Assembly (NCBI GenBank): GCA_036873755.1 | Contig: JAVTVY010017181.1 | Span: forward strand, 310,001 to 374,000 | Source: Hanleya hanleyi | Taxonomy: Eukaryota > Mollusca > Polyplacophora > Lepidopleurida > Hanleyidae | DNA length: 64,000 bases | Reading direction: 5' to 3' | In this document: positions 9,253-21,207 of the stretch, one piece after another | Position numbering within the stretch: the first letter of the stretch is position 1 | Layout of the letters: every line of letters begins with the position of its first letter | Program-made: the position numbers and the translations under genes | The notes under the pieces: generated by a model | What the model was told of the DNA's origin: nothing | The model's database searches: none | The model's input: only the letters and a program-made list of their open reading frames with translations

Positions 9253-10563
9253 ATGTCCTTAATCCACGCAGTGTCCTGCCCCTCCACCAACAGTGGATTT
9301 GATTTGTGGACCGTCCCGCCCACACAGACCAGTGCCGAACAAGGATTATGGGTGGAGCATCTCCCGCTCTCCAGCATCAGCGAAACAGGGCCCATCGAGT
9401 TCACCATCAGTAATGCGGATACGGCCTATGTGGATTTAGCCCATACATACTTGTATGTGAAAGCCAAGATCGTCAATGGGGATGGCTCCAGAATCGTCGA
9501 CCAAGCAACGGTGGGCCCGACGAATCTCTGGCTGCACTCTATGTTTCAACAGGTGGATATTTTTATCAGCGACAAACTCATCAGTGACTAGACCAACACG
9601 TACCCCTATCGAGCCTACATCGAGACGCTGTTGTATGGACGAGAGGCTAAAAAATCTCAACTGACAGCCACTTTATTCTACCTGGACACAGCCGAGCACA
9701 TGGGCGCAGAGAACGGCAATGCGGGATATAACAAACGGAAGGCTTTCACCGCGAACGGCGTCTCGGTGGATCTCATGTGTCGACTGCACGCAGATATTTT
9801 CATGCAAGACCGGTACCTCTTGAACAAGATCCCCATCAAAATCCGACTGATACGGGCGCCTCCGACCTTCGCCTTGATGGCCACTTACGTAGAGGGGCAT
9901 GCAGCCGACTATAAGATCGTCATCCAAGACGCAGTTCTGTATGTCCAAAAAGTGAAACCGAATCCAGTCGTTCAATTGGGACATATCAAAGCCTTGGAAA
10001 CAAAACCAGCCCAGTATCCTATCCGACGTGTGCAAACCAAAGTGTTCTCTGTGTCTGCTGGAAATATGAGCGCCAACAAAGAAAACCTGTTCCTGGGGGA
10101 ACTACCCAAGCGATTGATCCTGGCCTGTGTGGAAAATACCAGTTTCAGCGGAGCCTACCCAGAGAATCCGTTTGAATTTAAACATTTCGGCATCAATTTT
10201 GTGGCCCTGCATGTGGATGGACAACAGGTCCCAGCCACGGCCTTAACAGCGAACTTTGGGCGCGGGAATTTCATTCGAGCCTATCAGAGCCTGTTTACAG
10301 CCACCGGTCAAATCAACCAGGACGAAGGGAATATGATCAGTTGGGAGGACTACGCGAACGGATACACGTTGTTCTGTTTCGATCTGGCCCCCACTTTAGA
10401 GAACGACCATCAGCTGGCCCTGGCCAAGCAAGGCAATTTACTGTTGGAAATCCACTTTGCACGAGCCCTCCGGAGCACCGTCAATGTGATCAGCTACGCC
10501 AAGTTTGACAACATCATTCAAGTGGACAACGCGCGCAACGTCCTTGGTGACTTTCCCACCTAA
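9253..10563 (+). pseudogene. Major capsid protein (double jelly-roll hexon), one nonsense codon
   Basis: The frame from ATG 9,253 to 10,563 (436 codons) is interrupted only by TAG at 9,589-9,591 (codon 113). Landmarks are the N-terminal FDLWTVPPTQTS, a conserved NADTAYVDLAHTYLYVK block and a C-terminal GYTLFCFDL-type strand followed by LEIHFARAL. This is the widespread invertebrate family often labelled F54H12.2-like, which is the Polinton hexon. It would form the capsid shell. Apart from the stop I see no indel, so damage is mild. Confidence 0.92.
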
Positions 10564-10710
10564 CATGGATACAGACCAAATAACCACCGTGCTGGAGAAT
10601 GACCCAGGGACACGTATGGTCTTTCAAGGGGTGTTCGCCCGAGAGGTGTTCCCATTAGACCGTGTGTATCCTGCTGCTGACGTTCTCAACACGAGATGTA
10701 CTCGTATATG
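10564..10710 (+). pseudogene. N-terminal stub of adenain-type cysteine protease
   Basis: A 48-codon frame begins one base after the capsid stop. Its VLENDPGT then VFQGVFA pattern matches the start of Polinton maturation proteases, which cleave virion precursors. The frame ends just where the conserved N-terminal strand would lead to the catalytic His. The His, Asp and Cys of the active site are therefore absent. Downstream sequence turns into short repeats, which suggests a deletion or replacement. Identification rests on a short stretch and gene order. Confidence 0.65.
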
Positions 10711-11544
10711 ACTGGGCCGCCGATCATTTCAATGTACAAGCCCCGTTCTTGGCTTAAGTTCTTTCAATGTACAAGCCCCCTGTCCTCTGCTTAAGTTCTA
10801 TCGATTTCAATGTACAAGCCCCCTGTTCTGGCCTTCAGTTTGCACGTGGTTGTTCTCACGTTGTTGTTGCTATTTATTGTTGAATAAAAAAACAAAATGA
10901 GATCTCACCAAAAAACCCTGTCTTGTGTGTGTTTCTATATGAGCATAAAACACGCGAGCATGAAGGCTATAACAGACATGTGGAGATTCGGTCAAACTGG
11001 CCTTGAACACCGTTGAGAAAGTAGCCAATCAGTGGCCTAGGATGGGGCCAAATGTAACCAATCAATGTCCAGATAACAATGCAAAAGCACTGCAGTAAAA
11101 TAGAGGGCCAATGAAATCAGCCCACAGACCAAGTACATGTTTTGGTCTAGGTTAAGAGCGGGCATTCCAGCACAAAATTTTGACGAGGAGTTACAAGTTA
11201 CAAGAGCAACAGGTGGGGTGAAAAACTATAGAGGTTCGAGGTGCGAGTGAAGACCAGAAAGACGGCGAGTGGGGACTCGTCCAACACCTATAGATTATGT
11301 TTATTACTATAAGTTCCATGGTTTCATGTATTTTTTCGTGCCAATGCAGTTCTGGGGAAAACTAAGGGATCCCCACTTGTCATTTAACATGGGCATAGTG
11401 CTGGCGATATTGTGGAGGACCCTGTGCATTCCATGGGTGCTTCGGGAAGGCGGATAAAGGCTATCTACTGGCCCGGAGATGGCCGAACCTAGTCGGAAGG
11501 GGGACCTTTGACCTTTTGACCTGGATGTGACCTTTGACCTTTTT
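10711..11544. other. Polinton right-arm non-coding region with triple short repeat
   Basis: Three near-copies of a block starting TTCAATGTACAAGCCCC lie at ~10,727-10,850, followed by AATAAA near 10,882 (a likely polyadenylation signal for the late genes). CCAAT boxes occur at ~11,020-11,070. Near 11,505-11,545 there are several GACCTTTGACC motifs. No coding region is supported. Confidence 0.6.
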
Positions 11545-12132
11545 ACCCGAAATTCACCCGCGCATTTGCGGATAACCCGCGCGCGCGTGCGGCCGGTCCG
11601 GACCGGGCCGGAGAAAACCCGGATGGAAAATTCGGACCATCCGTCTACGGTCTAAGGAAAAATTGGAACTCTTCTGTGTTCGGAGGTATCTTTTTTCTGG
11701 TCATTCTGAAAACCGGAAGAGACGTCACACACTTGCGGAGACCCACCACAATGACCTGCGCAGTAACCTACAAAAACCCGGATGTAAGATGAGAACCCTA
11801 ATTTTACATGCACCCACCCATGCACAGGTCCCGATAAGCCCGGAGACCGATATTAGCCCCCACTAGACAGAGATTGATAGGAGTTTTCCCCTATTGTAGG
11901 GGTAAAGTCCGTGTTCCGCTTTTTATATTTTCGGGGAACAAATCCTCAATTTACATACACCCACTCCCCCACCCTGCCTCTCTCAGCAGGCCAAAGCCCG
12001 GGGGACCGATATTCGCCCTTTGGGATAGAGTTGATAGGGGTTTCCCCTATTGTAGGGGTAAAGTCCGTGTTCCGTTTTTTATATTTCGGGACAAATCCTA
12101 AATTTACATACACCCACCCATGACTGAATGGC
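11545..12132 (-). repeat. Polinton right terminal inverted repeat
   Basis: Inverted match to 1-592, including both copies of the internal duplicated block (around 11,875-11,965 and 12,030-12,115) and the CpG-rich inner section (11,560-11,610). It ends ...CATGACTGAATGGC at 12,132; homology beyond that cannot be tested. Confidence 0.9.
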
Positions 12133-12425
12133 CCTGGCGGAGCGCTTTACTGTGACACCTCACTCGACCCAATCAGTCCACTAGGGGCCCCTCTCGCCCC
12201 TGAAGATTGCCGAACATTCTCATGAAAACCCACGTATTTGGGACTACTTTCTGTCCGCATCACCGCCAGACCGCATCAGCGCCAGACCGCATCACCGCGG
12301 AGGAATACATGCCCCAAGGTCAGGCCCGATTCACGCAGACCGGAAGTGATGTCATACCTGCGCATGACAGAAATATCTCGCGCATGTGCACTGAACCAAA
12401 TGTGAGGGATGCGGTCTTTTATATA
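12133..12425. other. Flank between Polinton and LINE
   Basis: About 290 bp without a gene. A short CGCATCA(C/G)CGCCAGACCG duplication lies at ~12,257-12,298. Nothing else is recognised. Confidence 0.4.
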
Positions 12426-13572
12426 CTACTCAGAGCATTTTCTACAAAAAATGGTATAAACGTGGTGTGCACTTTTTTGGCGACCTGATTGATGAGGACG
12501 GTAACTTTATAGATTACATAAATTTTGAAAACAAACTTGAAGTTAAAACTAATTTTTTAGAATACTGTGGCGTCTGCAATGCAACGAAAACTTACTCTAG
12601 CCACTGCAATTTGCAACCAGTACCACACAGGGCTTATAATCTATATATTTCAAGCAAATCCGACAGGTTGTAAAGACAGTTATATTTCTCTGTTGAAAAA
12701 TACTACTCTTAAAAGTCAAGAAAAATACGAAACTATATTACCCCATGAATGGAAATACATATATCAGCTGCCCTTCAAATGCTGTAAGAACACAAAATTG
12801 CAGCGGGTACAGTATAGGATCAATCATCGTATCCTAGCCACAAATAAACTGTTGCTACAAATGGGAATTAGAAATGATGAGAACTGTTCCTTTTGTCAAC
12901 AGCAGACTGAAACTATTCAACATTTATTTGGTGGATGCATAATAGTAGATAATCTATTAGAGTCTCTCAGAAAATGGATTTACTCAGAAACAAACATACA
13001 TGTACCAATGTCTCTAAAAAGGGAATTTTTTATTCGGAATAACTAAGAATAAAACCTATTATAAACCACTAAATTTCATTCTGCTCTTGGCGAAATATTA
13101 TACTTATAAGTGTAGATGCCAAGGGAAAACCTTACACCTTTATGGTTTGCAGCATGTCATCAAAGAATATTTAAATATAGAACAGTCCATTGCTATGAAG
13201 CACGAAACAATTGAACAGTTTAAGAAAGAGTGGTGTCTGTGGCTGAAACTACTTAACTATTGTGTTTTGTTCCCTCGCTCTTCTATGCGAACGTCTATCT
13301 GATGTTATTCGGAAACAAATGATTTGTGCAAATGTTGATATGTTTTTATTATTATTATTATTATTATTCTTTGTATATTTTTTATTTTATTTTCATTTTT
13401 TTATTTTTTTTTATTTTCTCACGTATTTTGGCCATTGAAACTAATCTTAGAACGATATACATGTGTTCACGTGTGACATTGTTTGCTTTCTACTTAATGG
13501 TGGTGTGTTTTCACTGTATCATCTCTGTTGACATCTGTTTATGGCAATAAATGTACATTAAAAATATATATA
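12426..13572 (+). mobile_element. L1/Tx1-like LINE, 3' fragment, copy 1
   Basis: Two overlapping frames cover the C-terminal part of ORF2. One reads FFGDLIDEDGNFIDY (typical of the region after the RT). The other (12,567-13,046) carries a CxxC...HxxxxC zinc-knuckle motif (CSFCQQQTETIQHLFGGC), the zf-RVT domain. The 3' end has an AATAAA (13,547) and a TA-rich tail. The 5' ~2/3 of the element is missing. It forms a large inverted repeat with the copy at 14,655-16,745. Confidence 0.85.
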
Positions 13573-14654
13573 TATGTGGCATTTGGCAGTGATGAATAGA
13601 CAACTGGAGCGATATGCAAGAGGTGGAAAAATTGACGACGTCTGGTGACTAAAAAGCAAAAATATGACTCTGCAGGAAACTGTTCGTCGACACTTAACAT
13701 TCAGACCCGAGAATAAGGTGTATTCTCGGAAGTAGCCTTAGTATCTCAGTCGCGCTTTTATTGCAGATGTTCATGTGGAGAATATGGATCATCCACACGG
13801 TCCTAGCACCGGGTTAAGCGGAATTAGATACTTTAGCACGGAAGCTGTGGTGACATATCAGCTAAATTTCCCACCGAAACAATAAACCTACGTATATTTG
13901 TCGAGTGGCATGCAGAGAGGGCGGGTCTCGGGGACTAACAGTGCATCAGCAGAATCCTACATATACAGGTAATAAGACATATGAGGAGATTAATCATACT
14001 TGGAGGTTGTCACTGATGGCAGTAGGTTCGATAACCCTGCTTGCAGGTTGCACAGGCTGCTTGGAGTCGAGAGTGGCCTAAATAATGTGAGTACGAAAAC
14101 AGAGTTTAGAGCGAGTAGCCAGATCTCAGCAAATACTATATTAATGTGCCGTAAGTTTACTCCGATGTCACTAGAAGTGTTGATGCAAAATATTTTTGCT
14201 CTCGCTTTCATCTATCTGTGTTTTTGAGCGAGTGTAAATCGACCAATCGTGATTGGACGATTTACCGCACCGGTGCCTGAGCCATTCCAAAAAGAAAAAA
14301 ACCCTCAAAACATCACGGAGAACAAAATTCTATCAAATGGACACTTAAATTGGTATTTTCGAGAAATTTGCCAAGTTTGGTAGGAAATAAATAAGTCATC
14401 ACTGAGATCTGGCCACCCGCTCTGAAAGTCATTTCCGCCCTTCTCTCTCCTTATGCCAAAAATATGGCGGCACACAATCTTAACTCCAAGCAGCCTGTCG
14501 ACTGGCTGTGCAAGTCTTATAGGGGTTTTTTCTTCAGTCAATTCAAGTTTGAATTGTAATATAGGGCAATATAGTTTACGGACAGCAGTTAATTTTACCT
14601 ATAATCCCCATTTATGTAATAGAGGTTTAATTCATTAATAATTAAATTCAGTCA
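13573..14654. other. Spacer between inverted LINE copies; dispersed repeats
   Basis: A segment at ~13,612-13,705 is repeated at ~52,505-52,600 near the guanylate cyclase gene. An inverted pair sharing ACAGGCTGCTTGGAGT lies at ~14,053 and ~14,485, perhaps the ends of a decayed ~450 bp element. No gene is supported. Confidence 0.45.
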
Positions 14655-16745
14655 CAGAAACCACTCTTTCTTAAACTGTTCAATTGTTTCGTGCTTCATA
14701 GCAATGGACTGTTCTATATTTAAATATTCTTTGATGACATGTTGCAAACCATAAAGATGTAAGGTTTTCCCTTGGCATCTACACTTATAAATATAATATT
14801 TTGCCAAGAGCAGAATGAAATTTAGTGGTTTATAATAGGTTTTATTCTTAGTTATTCCGAATAGAAAATCTCCTTTTTAGACATTGGTACATGTATGTTT
14901 GTTTTTGAGTAAATCCATTTTCTGAGAGACTCTAATAGATTATCTACTATTATGCATCCACCAAATATATGTTGAATAGTTTCAGCCTGCTGTTGACAAA
15001 AGGAACAGTTCTCATCATTTCTAATTCCCATTTGTAGCAACAGTTTATTTGTGGCTAGGATATGATGATTGATTCTATACTGTACCCGCTGCAATTTTGT
15101 GTTCTTACAGCATTTGAAGAGCAGCTGATATATGTATTTCCATTCATGGGGTAATATAGTTTCGTATTTTTCTTGACTTTTAGGAGTAGTATTTTTCAAC
15201 AGAGAAATATAATTGTCTTTACAACCTGTCGGATGTCTCAGTTTGATGCGGAGTTTGCTTGGAATATATAGATTATAAGCCCTGTGTGGTACTGGTTACA
15301 AATTGCAGTGGCTAAAGTAAGTTTTCATTGCATTTTTTTTTTCTCAAAATTTATGTAATCTATAAAGTTACCGTCCTCATCAATCAGGTCGCCAATAAAG
15401 TGCACACCACGTTTATACCATTTTTTGTAGAAAATGCTATGTGCATTCACTTTAATAAATTTGGTTATCTAAACATTTGTATAGTATAGATTCTCGGGCG
15501 TGAAGCGGACGGAAGTTTTCATTAACAGTTCTCCAAGCACGAAGTACATCAGTCCAAAATAGGTTAGTACATTGATCGCTTATATGGGTTAGATAATCAT
15601 CTCCTTTATAAACAAGATCATGAATAGTAGATATCGATATTTCAAACAACTCCTTGTACTGACTTTCCTGAGACAGTAGTCTACGGATGCAGGTTGTTTT
15701 AAGAGCCGTTATGAAATGTTGCAAATTAGTCATTATTAACTCCCCATTCTCGTGGTCTTGGCAAAGAATGTCCCTTTTAATTCTGTCTTGTTTTGATTGT
15801 CAAATAAACGAGTAAAATAAAGAATTAAGTTTTTTAACGTAGTCATTTGGAGGATATGGGAGGACAATGAATAGGTGATTGAGTTTTGATATAATCATTG
15901 TTTTTAATACTGTAATTCTTCATAGTGGTGTCAACCTTCGTTTTGACCATTGATCTAGCTCCAACTGTATTTCTTTTAATCTTTTGTCATAATTCAGCGA
16001 AATCATCGAATCCAAGTTACAAATTACAAATCCCGAGGTAAGTAAAGTTAGACTGTTCCCAGTTAAGCTTATATCTGTGATTAAACATCTCCCCTCCATT
16101 TTTTTTGCATCCTATCCACATAGATCTTGTTTTGTGATATTCAGTTTCAACCCTGAAAGTAAGGCGTATGTATCTAAAGTTAACAGTGCTTCCTTTATTG
16201 AATTTTCAGAACCGTCGAGAAGTAATGCTGTGTCGTCGGCGTACTATGAAATCTCAAATTCGCTGTTTCCTATTTATATTCCCTTTACGTGTTTATTGCC
16301 TTTCATCATTATTGATAAAATTTCGGCACTTAGCAGAAAGATATAAGGTGACAGAGGGTCCCCTTGTCTGCATCCTCTGGATATCTAAAAAACCTGGAGA
16401 GGAAACCGCGGACTTGGCTTTTTTGTAAAAAACAACTCATAAAGCCAGACTGGCTCTCTGATATCAGTTTGTTTAATACAGACGTTATTCTTGTAGGTTA
16501 ATGATGTGATCGGTCTCCAATTTTGCAAGTATTGCTTAGGGTTATCTCCCTTTGGTAAGCAAATTATTACCCCTTCTTTCTGTGTCGCAGCCAATTCTCC
16601 CTGATCTGGTAATGAAGCTGCCTATATTTTTATAGAAAAAATTGAAAAATTCTGCAGTAAAACCATCCGTAGCGGGGCTACGATTATTTCTCATTCGTTT
16701 CAAGCTATTTAACACTTCTACCTTTGAAATATCCCCCTCTAATGT
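14655..16745 (-). mobile_element. L1/Tx1-like LINE, ORF2 RT fragment, copy 2
   Basis: Reading leftward from ~16,740: NNRSPATDGFTAEFFNFF (RT start), GDNPKQYLQNWRPITSL, CRQGDPLSPYIFLLSAE and YADDTALLLDGS (RT catalytic core), then the zinc-knuckle region shared with copy 1. Stops and frame changes break it (for example before the CRQGDP block and directly before YADD), so it is dead. Its 5' end abuts the 505 bp repeat array at 16,751. Confidence 0.88.
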
Positions 16746-16750
16746 AAGCT

Positions 16751-18078
16751 GGTTAACTAGAAGACTATACTGTGAAGTCATGTGGCTCTGTCAGTACGTC
16801 GGCACCTATTCCCACTTCCCTTATATGTAATTTTTACCTGTATATGGCGTGATTCCGCTGGTGGACGTTTCGTCCCCGAGGCTAGCCCCCTTTACAGACC
16901 TTTTGGTCTTTGATATATGTTGGCATTGTGGGAAGTTGATGCTGGGTCGACATCGGGCCTTACATACTAGTCTTCTGTGTTATATGCCGTCATTTTCATC
17001 TGACGACGATACAGCTCACCAATCCCCAGTGTACGAGTTGTCACAGAGATACAGCTCACCAATTACCAATATACGAGTTGTCAGAGCATTTCCATCACAG
17101 CTCTCTAGGTTTGTATCTAATACTGCTTATGCCGGTGCTAGGGGTCGTGTGGTCATGTCATCCAATTTGCCACATGAACAGGTACAATAAAATCATACCT
17201 GCGATACAACACATATCATGAATCGTTAGATTCTTGGTATGTGCTTTAGAATAGGTTAACCAGAAGACTATACTGTGACGTCATGTGGCTCTGTCAGTAT
17301 GTCGGCACCTCTTCCCACGTCCCTTATCTGCGTTGTAATTTTTACCTGTATATGGCGAGATTTTGATGGTGGGCGTTTCGTCCCCGAGGCCCGCCCCCTG
17401 TACAGACCTTTTGGTCTTTGATATATGTTGGCATTGTGGAAAGTTGATGCAGGGTCGACATCGGGCCTTACAGACTAGTCTTTTGCGTTAAATGCCGTCA
17501 TTTTCATCCGACGACAATACAGCTCATCAATCCCCACTGTACGAGTTGTCACAGCGACACGGCTCACCAGTTACCAATATACGCGTCTTCAGAGCATTTC
17601 CATCATAGCTCTCTAGGTTTGTATCTAATACTGCTTATGCCGGTGCTAGGGGTCGTGTGGTCATGTCATCCAATTTGCCACATGAACAGGTACAATAAAA
17701 TCGTACCTGCGATACAACACATATCATGAATAGTTAGATTCTTGGTATGTGCTTTAGAATAGGTTAACCAGAAGACTACTGTGAAGTCACGTGGCTCTGT
17801 CAGTATATCGGCACCTCTTCCCACTTCCCTTATATGCGTTGTACTTTTTACATGTAAATGGCGAGATTCTGCTGGTGGACGTTTCGTCCCCGAGGCCCGC
17901 CCCCTGTACAGACCTTTTGGTCTTTGTTATATGTTGGCATTGTGGAAAGTTGATGCTGGGTCGACATCGGGCCGTACAGATTAGTCTTTTGTGTTAAATG
18001 CGGTCATTTTCATCTGACGACGATGCAGCTCACCAATCTCTAGTGTACGAGTTGTCACAGCGACACAGCTCACCAATT
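16751..18078 (+). repeat. Tandem array of ~505 bp units
   Basis: Units start at 16,751, 17,254 and 17,762, each with GGTTAAC(T/C)AGAAGACTA. The third copy is cut at about 18,078. Units differ by scattered substitutions. The same unit sits in the Polinton (1,336-1,931). Each contains GGACGTTTCGTCCCCGAGGC and a paired TACGAGTTGTCA(C/G)AG motif. No protein is encoded; ORFs differ between copies. Confidence 0.9.
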
Positions 18079-18780
18079 CATTTTTCTATAAATTCACTGG
18101 AACAATTGACCAACGCAAACTGAATATGGAACGATTTACTCACATATCTATAAATCATTGGTACAATTAGCTATATCCCAAAATCAATTTGATGTGAATT
18201 ACTTGTAACTCGAGTTTACTCTGAAGGGTAAATAATCTTGATACACTAAAACTGATTGTTTGACCAACTGTAACACAAATAAGGAGAACATCGCCACTCA
18301 ACCGTCCACCATATATGTGACTCATTTGTCTATAAATCATTGGTCCAATTGACTAACGTAAAATGAATATGGAATGCATTACTCATTTATTTAGAAATCA
18401 TTGGTACAATCAGCAAACGCAAAATGAATATGATATGAATTACTTTAAACTCTTGTGTATTCTGAAGGTAAATTACCTTAGCACACTGGAGGCAGCCCGG
18501 TTTTAATATTCATTGCTTATAAGTTAAACTTTCTAACACTTTTTTTTTCTTTCCAGGTCATATACATATACATGATCACATCTGCAGTTGGACTGATTGT
18601 AGTGATCAAAAATACGATATATAGAAATATAGCCAAAATGTCACTAATGAAACAAGAAACGTATGTGGACATCGAATTGCGACTTGCCCCTATTTGTGTT
18701 ATCGGACATCCGATTTGGCCTCATGTATTATGTTTTGATCGAACTGTGTGATCTGTTCTGGTGTTTTACCACGACTTCCT
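18079..18780. repeat. AT-rich dispersed repeats
   Basis: Degenerate repeats of ATAAATCATTGGTACAATT recur near 18,090, 18,150, 18,335 and 18,395. No gene is supported before the LINE. Confidence 0.45.
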
Positions 18781-21207
18781 TAGAACTACATTTACAATAC
18801 ATGGGAGATTCAACCTTTCCAAGAGAAAATATTATTGAGGGTTGGCATGCCCACTTTTCTAAAATATCTTCACCCTCCGATGACCCTTCTTACAATCACA
18901 AACACAGGGCTGAAGTGGAGTTCGACGAGATAGTGATACGGGATCTCTCTATCAACCAACCTGAGAAGACGCCCATCTCTGTTTTGGAAATTCAGGATGC
19001 AGTCTCACATCTGAACCGTAATAAAGCCCCAGACATCTCCGGTGTAACAACTGAACACATATTATTTGCTGGTCAGACTGTGTATAAAGTTCTACATGTA
19101 CTGCTGAATGCCATAGTGTCTTACAGCTGTCTCCCAGATGAGATGAAGACTGGCATTCTCACTCCAATCTTCAAGAAAAAAGGCATGAAAGAAGAAGCAA
19201 CTAACTATAGGGGTATTACTGTTACCGCCCTAGTCACTAAACTACTTGAAAGTATACTCCGTACCCGGATGGCTTCAACAATCCAGCGTATACAAAACCC
19301 TCTGCAGTGTCCCCACTGTTTAGTGCCATTATTCTACAGGAATCTGTCCAAGAAAGCAAGTCTAAATTCTGTCCGGCCTACATTGGAATGGTGGACGCCA
19401 GAGCTGCTTTTGATGTTGTGAATCACTCCTGCCTACTAAGGAAGCTTTACCTCTCCGGCATCTAGGGCTCCATGTGGCTCCTCATCTCTGATCTGCACAA
19501 GAGGGCGAACACTCAAGTAAAGTGGGATGGTTCTCTCTCAGATCCTGTGAACATACAACAAGGTGTTCGTCAAGGTGGTGTGCTTTCAACTGATCTTTAC
19601 AAGGTGTATATTAACGACCTCATCGATCGGCTCACCCTTTCCGGCTACGGTGCACGCATCGGTTGCATCAACTGTGCAGCTCCAACCTGTGCAGACGATA
19701 TCTGTTTAAATGCCAACAAGGACTATAATCTACAAAGTCTGATGGATATCTCTGTAAACTACAGCAAAGACCACTTCTATGACCTGCAGCCTGCAAAGAG
19801 CGCGATCCTGACTAGTGACAGTAGTCCATGTTTTGAGTTCTCTCTAGACAACGCTGATATGCCTATCTCAAGCTCAGCGGTTCATCTGGGCCTTCATCGG
19901 GACAGCTCCTTACTTAAGGCTCGCCCCACAGTTGAGGAAAACATAAAGAAAGCTAGGAGAGCCATGTACTCTCTGATGGGCTCAGGTTTGCATGGGATCA
20001 ACGGCCTTAATCCTGTCACCTCTCTTCACCTGCTAGAGACATATGTTCTACCCATCTTGTTACATGGTGTTGAAACACTCCTCCTGAACCAGACAGACAT
20101 ACAACTGATGGAATCTTTCTACAGAAAAGTACTGAAGCAAATACTGTCTCTCCCGGATCGAGTTCCTCAACCCGCTGTATATATCCTCCTTGGTACCCTC
20201 CCAGTAGAGGCCCAAATACATCTGCGCATGTTGTCACTACTCCGAAGCATCTGATCTGGTGGAAATTCTACTTTACAAGAAATCTGCACACGACAAACTG
20301 CTATGAAAGGCCTCAATGACAAGAGCTGGTTCTCAGAGGTTTGGAAAGTCCTAGCTCTGTACCAACTGCCTTCGATACATTTTCTCATTGAAAACACCCC
20401 AAGTAAACCAGCTTGGAAGAAATCAACCAAGAAAGCTGTCCTGGCCTACTGGAAGGAATCCCTCCTAGCAAGAGGAAGACTCTACCCGTCGTTACGGCAC
20501 CTAATTCCAGTGGAAGAAGTTCTTGAAGTGTTTGTTCACACCCTACTGTTCACTCCGTTTCATCCAATGCTATAGACATTAGATCTCTGCCAATACGATT
20601 GAGACTCCTAACCGGGTGTTATACACTACAAGCCAACCGAGCTGTCTTTAACCAGTATGCAGTGAAAGCTCTGTGCCCGCTCTGTGGTCAAGGAGACGAA
20701 AACCGTACTCACTTCTTCATCACCTGTTCCGCACTCAACGATATCCGAATGAAATACCTCCTGCAACTTGCTTCAACGCTATGCCTGGAGTGTGGTACAC
20801 TAGTTACCAACCACACTGGAAACTCTGATGAGCTGGCAGCCTTCTTACTAAATCCGGCCCGGATGATTGATGGATGTAGCTGTCTCCCTCATGTAGAAAG
20901 GATTATTCGTCGGTTCATGTATGTGTTGCATCACCGCCGAAACGAACTGTTAAAGACTTGTGAATGAACTGGAACCCTACATTTCCACAGATGATCCAAG
21001 AAGTGGAAAATCCTCTGGAAACTGGCGACTCTCAACTCCACACTACTTTTTCATTTTCATTTTTTATCTTTATTTTCCTCTTTTATTTTACTTTCATTTT
21101 TTACTCCTGTTTTTAACGTGAATCAATGCGATTTTAATGACTATGTACTCCAGTCTGGAGGTGCTCCTGTATAGAGGAGGGATTTACCATATGAACTGAA
21201 CTGAACT
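18781..21207 (+). mobile_element. LINE with ORF2 RT and zinc knuckle, 5' truncated
   Basis: RT motifs in order: LNRNKAPDISGVTTEHILF, NYRGITVTALVTKLLESIL, GVRQGGVLSTDLYKVYIND and APTCADDICL (Cys in place of the usual Tyr or Phe before the ADD). A C-terminal zinc-knuckle (LCPLCGQGDENRTHFFITC) is near 20,675. A frameshift near 19,310, a stop near 19,463 and frameshifts near 20,255 and 20,575 inactivate it. The endonuclease is missing. The element ends in short GAACT repeats (21,191-21,207), a typical LINE 3' microsatellite tail. Exact clade is uncertain. Confidence 0.88.

Larger units (their letters stand above)
1..12132 (+). mobile_element. Polinton/Maverick virus-like DNA transposon, degenerate copy
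   Basis: The block is bounded by ~590 bp terminal inverted repeats and encodes a recognisable Polinton set: retroviral-type integrase, FtsK/HerA-like packaging ATPase, penton, pX-like protein, major capsid protein and the start of an adenain-type protease. Polintons normally run 15-20 kb and also encode a protein-primed family B polymerase; I see no polymerase here. The zinc-finger gene runs leftward, all others rightward, from a shared intergenic region near 2,500-3,090. At least eight genes carry lesions. The left terminus coincides with the window start, so the expected 6 bp target duplication cannot be checked. Confidence 0.93.

Noticed and set aside
14038..14520. Complete MITE between inverted ACAGGCTGCTTGGAGT copies
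   Set aside because: The shared inverted sequence is only ~16 bp with unequal flanks and no clear target duplication.
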